Below are positions 22,420-26,534 of a stretch of 26,534 nucleotides of DNA, in pieces. A model generated the notes under the pieces. The model did not search any database and had not been told where the DNA came from. It was given only the letters and a program-made list of their open reading frames with translations. Origin of the DNA: CAWEPK01 sp049521495 (GTDB lineage Bacteria; Desulfobacterota; Syntrophorhabdia; Syntrophorhabdales; WCHB1-27); assembly GCA_049521495.1 (NCBI GenBank), contig JBEKOT010000015.1:1-26534 (forward strand), given 5' to 3'. How positions within the stretch are numbered: the stretch's first letter is position 1; the number at the start of each line of letters is the position of its first letter. The translations under genes were made by a program, and so were the position numbers.

Positions 22420-23934
22420 ATGAAAAAGCTCTTTTCGGTTTGTTTTTTTATCTGCGCTGCCATTTGCTTTAGCTCCGCTCTTTTTGCGGCTCCCACGGTT
22501 TATCCGACAGGGACCACAATCTACAACCCCGAAAAAGCCTGGAACGGATATACCGTAATCTCTTGCTCTCACCCGCCGGACGAAAATAGCTCAACCTACC
22601 TCATCGACATGAATGGCAACGAGGTTCATCGCTGGAAGAACGTTTATGGGGCTTGGTCAAGCAAGCTCCTTCCCGGTGGGTACATAATGGGAACCACAGG
22701 CCGAAGCGCGACCGAGGTCCTTGAAACTCCTGATCTTATTCAAGCTGATTGGAATGGGAATGTCGTGTGGAAATTTGACAGGGCGGGACAGGTTAAGGTG
22801 GGAGATAAGATGTCTTGGTCTGCCAGACAGCATCACGACTATCAGCGGGAAGGAAATCCGGTAGGCTATTATGCGCCTGGCATGAACCCTTTAGTGGATC
22901 GTGGGAGAACCTTGGTTAACTCCAGCAAGATCGTGAACAGGCCCGACATAACGCGCGTGCCCGTTTCCGACAGCTGGATATTGGAGGTAGACTGGCAAGG
23001 AAATATTCTCTGGGATTGGCTTATTACCGATCACTGGGATGAGCTCGGCTTGAGCGAAGAAGCCAAGAATGCGTATTATCGAAATCCAGGCCTCGAATGG
23101 GAAGAAGAGTATAAGAAACACGGCTATGTAAAGGACGTCTACACAAACAACATTAACTGGCTCGGCCCGAACAAGTGGTACGATGCGGGTGACGAGCGTT
23201 TTAACCCGGAGAATATCATTGCCGATATTCGGGTTTTGAATGTGATGTTCATCATTTCAAAAAAGACAAAAAAGATCGTCTGGAGGGTAGGACCCTATTT
23301 TAACAGCACCCCGGCTCTGAGGGAAATGGGCCAGATAATAGGGCTTCATCATGCACATATGATTCCAAAGGGACTTCCGGGCGAGGGTAACATCTTGGTC
23401 TTCGATAACGGTGGACATGCCGGATATGGAGCTCCTGATCCGATGGCCCCGCTGGGCGTTCACAATGCACGGAGACACTATTCCCGGGTGCTGGAGTTCA
23501 ATCCCATTACGCTCGACGTTGTTTGGAAATACGAGGCTGGCGGTGGTTATCTCGGCGGCAAAGATTTCACGTTTTCGAGTCCCTATTGTTCCGGTGCACA
23601 ACGTCTTCCAAACGGGGATACTTTGATCGATGAAGCCGGAACGGGGAGAGTTTTCGAGGTGACCCAACAAAAAGAAATTGTTTGGGAGTATGTTCGCGCA
23701 CCTCTGCCGTGGCCCTGCGAGGTCTTTCGGCCTATAAGGGTCCCTTACGACTGGATCCCGCAGTTGACGAAACCTGTTGAAAGGGCCGTTATTCCTCCCA
23801 AGTTGTCGGCATTCAGGGTAGCACCGGTCGGTGAGGTCCAAGCCCAGCCCGCGGGTAAGGAGGTCCTTGCTCCAACCGGCGGCCCGAAGGGAACCACCGA
23901 GGGAGAAGAAGAGGGGAAACTTTCCAGGTATTGA
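22420..23934 (+). CDS. Exported arylsulfotransferase-family propeller (paralogue 3, lower GC)
   Basis: The 504-residue protein has a signal peptide (cleavage near LFAAP), then TVYPTGTTIYNPEKAWNGYT and six blade repeats: IDMNGNEVHRW, ADWNGNVVWKF, VDWQGNILWDW, ISKKTKKIVWRV, FNPITLDVVWKY and TQQKEIVWEY. It aligns along its full length with paralogue 2. The conserved H-I-N-N segment of paralogue 2 (DWAHINNM) reads VYTNNINW here, so that family-conserved histidine is a Tyr. The second histidine segment is kept (GLHHAHMIPKG). Codon use is visibly AT-richer than in all genes from 3324 to 21677, suggesting separate acquisition. The tail is acidic and ends EGEEEGKLSRY. It has its own sigma-54-like promoter, so it is probably a separate transcript. 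Confidence 0.85.
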   Translation: MKKLFSVCFFICAAICFSSALFAAPTVYPTGTTIYNPEKAWNGYTVISCSHPPDENSSTYLIDMNGNEVHRWKNVYGAWSSKLLPGGYIMGTTGRSATEVLETPDLIQADWNGNVVWKFDRAGQVKVGDKMSWSARQHHDYQREGNPVGYYAPGMNPLVDRGRTLVNSSKIVNRPDITRVPVSDSWILEVDWQGNILWDWLITDHWDELGLSEEAKNAYYRNPGLEWEEEYKKHGYVKDVYTNNINWLGPNKWYDAGDERFNPENIIADIRVLNVMFIISKKTKKIVWRVGPYFNSTPALREMGQIIGLHHAHMIPKGLPGEGNILVFDNGGHAGYGAPDPMAPLGVHNARRHYSRVLEFNPITLDVVWKYEAGGGYLGGKDFTFSSPYCSGAQRLPNGDTLIDEAGTGRVFEVTQQKEIVWEYVRAPLPWPCEVFRPIRVPYDWIPQLTKPVERAVIPPKLSAFRVAPVGEVQAQPAGKEVLAPTGGPKGTTEGEEEGKLSRY

Positions 23935-23973
23935 GAGGCGATACCGTACACGAGGCACATATAGGATCCCGGG

Positions 23974-24004
23974 GCATTTGCAGAAGATACGCCCCTTCGA
24001 CAAG
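23974..24004 (+). repeat. Stray copy of the MITE terminal repeat
   Basis: This stretch (GCATTTGCAGAAG, then a CCCCTTCGACAAG end) matches the reverse complement of the right end of the element at 24087-24360 (GCATTTTGCAGAAG, CCCGTTCGACCAG) with one T missing and a few substitutions. It has the same orientation as the left end. It may be the leftover of an earlier or nested copy. Confidence 0.45.
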
Positions 24005-24021
24005 GCCCTGCCATGCCCTTC

Positions 24022-24058
24022 CCTGGGCACCCGCGCCGGTAAGGCGCGGGTGCCCAGG
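24022..24058. terminator. 16-bp perfect hairpin downstream of arylsulfotransferase 3
   Basis: Positions 24022-24037 and 24043-24058 are perfectly complementary over 16 bp, with a GGTAA loop. The stem is very GC-rich. No T-tract follows on either strand, so it is not a classical intrinsic terminator. It may still act as a transcription or 3'-exonuclease block for the gene ending at 23934. Confidence 0.45.
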
Positions 24059-24086
24059 CTCTGCCTCATAATTATCGGATATCTAC

Positions 24087-24360
24087 AGCATTTTGCAAAA
24101 ATAAGTCTCGATTCAACAGGCAGAACCGTGTCCTGAGCGCAGCATCGCGGAAGTCTCTCGGGCACCAGCCTTACGCCGGAGGGAGCGGTGCGCGATTAGC
24201 GCAGGCCGAGACTGTCTGAGGGAAGCCCACTGTAGTAAGCGCGCTGACCGAGTTGCCGAGGCCAGCGGAAGAAGCGTTAGGGTGGGTGAGAGACGTGAGC
24301 GCTAGCAAGCGAAGGATATGGTGGAGTCTGGTCGAACGGGAATGACTTCTGCAAAATGCT
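24087..24360. mobile_element. MITE-like element, 274 bp, with 33-bp imperfect terminal inverted repeats
   Basis: The left end (24087-24119) and the reverse complement of the right end (24328-24360) align without gaps over 33 positions with 24 identities. The outermost 11 bp (AGCATTTTGCA) are perfect. The interior has no plausible coding frame on either strand. A CTA occurs at 24083-24085 and 24361-24363, offset by one base from the left end, so a 3-bp target duplication is possible but not clean. A non-autonomous element moved by a transposase from elsewhere is the best reading. It ends 12 bp past the stop of the small minus-strand gene. Confidence 0.6.
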
Positions 24361-24372
24361 CTAGTCTTTCTC

Positions 24373-24690
24373 CTAAAATCCATCCTTGGGCATGATAGCC
24401 TCAGGAGTCGGCGGCGCTGGCCACACCAGTCCGGCCGAGGAAAGATGCCCTTCGGGTTGCGAGCGCACCATCAGACTTATTTCGACTTCTTGGGCAAAAG
24501 TCCAATCCAGCTTAAGCCGTACTGCGCCTCGGCCATACGGTACCTTCTCATGATCAACTGGGGATTCGGCAACCCCGGTTCTGTTACCTGTCTGCCGCAT
24601 AGGCTCGACGATCTTGTTGTACAGCTCCTTCGCCCGCTCTAGATCATTTTTCGAAGTTCTTGCAATGATTTTACTTATGGTTTTTGCCAT
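24373..24690 (-). CDS. Hypothetical protein, 105 residues
   Basis: Read on the minus strand from ATG 24690, which has a strong AAGGAGGACC 8 nt upstream. The product (MAKTISKIIARTSKNDLERA start, IMPKDGF end) has a charged helical N-terminal third and a second part rich in P, V and W with SPVDHEKVPYGRGAVRLKLD. It has no signal peptide and no membrane helix. I do not recognise the family. Both flanks are mobile-element remnants (MITE end 12 bp past its stop, TniQ-type gene upstream), so it is probably an accessory gene carried with them. It appears intact. Confidence 0.6.
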   Translation of the reverse strand: MAKTISKIIARTSKNDLERAKELYNKIVEPMRQTGNRTGVAESPVDHEKVPYGRGAVRLKLDWTFAQEVEISLMVRSQPEGHLSSAGLVWPAPPTPEAIMPKDGF

Positions 24691-24759
24691 GCTCGGTCCT
24701 CCTTAATTGTTCGTTTTCCGAATATTCCATATCGACCTTAATTGTCAGGCCATGTTATG

Positions 24760-25966
24760 CTATGCTTTTGCCTCTTGCCACACCTGTCTGGCCCGTGGAT
24801 CACGAAGGGCGCCTGGCCTTCCGATGCTTTCTTCGACCTTGCTTGCCGAAGGATAGATACCCTTGTCCCGCAGTTTCTTGGTCACGTCACTGATAGCCTG
24901 GTAAAGCGATTCCCGATGCTCGAGGCCACGAGCTTTCCTCCACGACATGAACCTGTCGGAAACTCTACGACAAATCTCCGGGAAACGGCGCCGCAGCCGG
25001 GAGGGGGAGCAGTCGAGCCTGCGGGCCACGGCGGCAACGGAGATGCCGTCAGCGAGGCCGAGCGCGAGGAGCAGCTCCCTTTCGGCTGCCGCTTCGTCTA
25101 ACTTACGGGGCCTGGCGTTCCCCTTTGCGAGGAAGAAAAGATCTCCGAACAACGGACGCGGGTTGAGGGGTGCCGGCCCGCCATGACTGTCAGGGGGAGG
25201 TCGCGTAACCGGCAGAGGCGTATAAGGGCCGGAAGGGTAGGTTTTTGGGCGCCGTCTAGAAAACGCGAGAGCGCAACGGTGCTGAGGCCTGCGAGGCGGG
25301 CCATGGAAACTATGCTCCGGAATGAGGCAAGGCAGTCATTGAGTCTGTCGGCCAGCACGGTGGCTTCTACCTCCCGGCCTCCGGTCCGATGGAGAAGCTC
25401 TGCGATGTTGATCGCGTCGCGAAGCTCGTTGTCGGTGATGATCCCGTCAAACGGCGGCTCGGGTCGCCCCAACCAGGCGCCGCAAGAGCCGCAGAAGCCC
25501 GAATGGAAAGGGCCGACAAGATGATAGGAGGAGCGAAAGCACCTGGGGCATCGTGTGACGAGCCTGACTCTGTGCCGCGGGCAGGCAACTACCTTACGGA
25601 TGGACCAGAGGCGAGCCTCATAAGGTTCGATACCGGAAGCGTCCATCTCTTCGAGGCACATCTGGCACCAAGCGCGCGCCGATCTGATGAGGTCCTTGGG
25701 GGAAAAGACATGCCGGAAGGGCAACATTGTCAGTTCCCGGAAGGATAGGGTCGTGGCGCGGCCGAGCGCCTCGGCGAGCGCCAGCGCCACGTAGCCGAGA
25801 CCCGCCGAGCTCCTCGCCCGGGCGACAAGCCTGGGCCCATCGTTCATACCGGGGGGCGCAATCCAGCTTATGAGGCGGGCAACGCTGATCTCGAGGAGAA
25901 ACGCAATGCGCAGTAGATAGCTCCTTATGTCCTCGATGATGGACGTACCGAGCCCCAAAAACCCAT
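24760..25966 (-). pseudogene. tniQ: Frameshifted TniQ-family transposition gene with C-terminal HTH domain
   Basis: On the minus strand a protein of about 400 residues is spread over three frames. ATG 25966, with GAGGAGG 8 nt upstream, gives MGF and then must lose a frame in a T5 run to reach LGLGTSIIEDIRSYLLRI (open to 25098). That section has the TniQ hallmarks: SARAWCQMCLEEM, YEARLWSIRKVVACPRHRVR, then CPRCFRSS and CGSCG zinc-binding Cys pairs. A second slip in a TTTT run near 25137 joins it to a frame ending at 24760 with VAAVARRLDCSPSRLRRRFP, a helix-turn-helix. Both slips are single missing T residues. TniQ proteins help choose targets in Tn7/Tn5053-type transposons. No tniA or tniB partner is visible, so it is likely a stranded relic. 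Confidence 0.7.
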
Positions 25967-26279
25967 AGATGAGCCCTCCTCACGAACCCCAAGGACGTCG
26001 GCGGGAAGCACGTTCGTGATAGTATAAATTCTCAGGGTAAAGTTCCCATTTAGTCTGGTGGACGACGTGGGAACCACTACCCTTCAAGTCCGTACTTTCG
26101 TTTGGCTGCGCCTTGAGCACGGCAGGAAATTCCGGTAGGCGAAGATGTTGCAAGCCGGAGCCGGCAACCCTGGGAAGACCGAGAAGCGAGCCAGAGCTCT
26201 CTCACCGTCAGCTATCTATCGCCCAGGGGCAAAAAAATGGAAGTCTATTTTTGCCAGAGCGGCCAGACCTTCAACGATT
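25967..26279. other. Intergenic region, 313 bp
   Basis: No gene with a ribosome binding site is seen on either strand. It holds the TniQ ribosome binding site at its left edge and one inverted repeat, GGCAAAAA (26228-26235) with TTTTTGCC (26248-26255), 12-nt loop. That repeat could serve as a terminator for the minus-strand gene ending at 26280. I see nothing else. Confidence 0.5.
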
Positions 26280-26534
26280 TTAGAAGCGGTAATACCACCA
26301 TATATCGAAGGCCTCGTTCTTTATCTTATCCTTGATATGCTCCTTCTCCCTCGATATGTAATCCCTTGACTGGCTTGCCAGCTATCATGAGAAAATGGGG
26401 ATAGTAGTACAAGGGAATGAAGGGGAAGGAGCGGTGCTTCAAGCCCTCTCTGGCCCGGTACATGATCTTGAGCCGCTCGACGTAGCCCTCGCGGCCGTCT
26501 TTCTCGAGCATTGCGTCTATATCTGACGCAGTAA
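26280..26534 (-). pseudogene. C-terminal end of an unidentified minus-strand gene, frameshifted and cut by the window edge
   Basis: Reading in from the right edge, the frame gives TASDIDAMLEKDGREGYVER, then LKIMYRAREGLKHRSFPFIP and LYYYPHFLMIAGKPVKGLHIE, and stops early at about 26326. Removing one base from the CCC at 26348-26350 continues it as EKEHIKDKIKNEAFDIWWYY-RF to TAA 26280-26282, a natural-looking charged C-terminus. A single-base insertion therefore probably breaks the gene. The family is not recognised. Confidence 0.5.

Noticed and set aside
24120..24327. Interior of the MITE-like element considered as a group II intron or structured RNA because of a GTGCGCG start
   Set aside because: No intron domain V pattern or reverse transcriptase was found. 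The terminal inverted repeats explain the boundaries better.
1..26534. CRISPR arrays, tRNA and rRNA genes, prophage or toxin-antitoxin modules
   Set aside because: No regularly spaced direct repeats, tRNA cloverleaf, rRNA-like sequence, phage structural genes or paired small toxin/antitoxin frames were seen on either strand.

Overview
The window looks like chromosome of an anaerobic, GC-rich Gram-negative bacterium, most plausibly a Desulfobacterota ('Deltaproteobacteria')-type organism. This is inferred from gene content, not from a marker gene: a sigma-54 regulator paired with a PAS histidine kinase, many Tat or Sec exported proteins, a PsrABC/NrfD-type molybdenum complex, several arylsulfotransferase paralogues and a xanthine-dehydrogenase-type gene end. 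No rRNA, tRNA or CRISPR array was found.

Layout. Positions 1-183 are the C-terminus of a xanthine dehydrogenase/aldehyde oxidoreductase-type molybdoprotein. Positions 640-2519 hold a compact three-gene unit: a Tat-exported metallophosphoesterase, a CuA-type cupredoxin and a two-helix membrane protein that has an internal ribosome binding site. Positions 2520-3345 are a lower-GC stretch with a frameshifted pseudogene. Positions 3324-6663 encode a two-component system: a histidine kinase with a periplasmic solute-binding sensor domain, overlapping a sigma-54-dependent response regulator.

A sigma-54-type promoter (6849-6864) then opens a colinear run of exported and membrane genes (6916-21677). 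In order these are arylsulfotransferase-family propeller 1, two small exported helix-hairpin-helix (HhH) proteins, a Tat-exported alkaline-phosphatase-superfamily enzyme, a three-subunit molybdopterin oxidoreductase (catalytic, FeS and NrfD-like), a third HhH protein, an internally duplicated 957-residue exported protein that I do not recognise, a YeiH-type putative sulfate exporter, a 57-residue single-helix membrane protein, a Usp-like protein and arylsulfotransferase 2. An amputated arylsulfotransferase signal-peptide remnant follows (21754-21864). After an AT-richer 555-bp spacer with its own sigma-54-like site comes arylsulfotransferase 3 (22420-23934), of visibly lower GC.

The right end (23935-26534) is mobile-element territory: a 274-bp MITE-like element with 33-bp inverted repeats, a stray copy of its end, a small hypothetical gene, a twice-frameshifted TniQ-HTH transposition gene and a frameshifted gene end, the last three on the minus strand.

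Working model (inference): the sensor kinase detects a small periplasmic solute and, through the sigma-54 regulator, switches on a periplasmic system for an organosulfur or organosulfate compound. Group transfer or hydrolysis would be done by the propellers and the AlkP-like enzyme, membrane-linked electron transfer by the Mo/FeS/NrfD complex, and removal of a sulfur anion by the YeiH-like exporter. Several exported proteins of unrelated folds in this run share a short C-terminal tail (acidic residues, then K/R-L/M-P/S-R/K, often ending in Tyr), which may mark them for common handling. This tail, the unknown duplicated protein and the degenerate HhH proteins are the most novel aspects.
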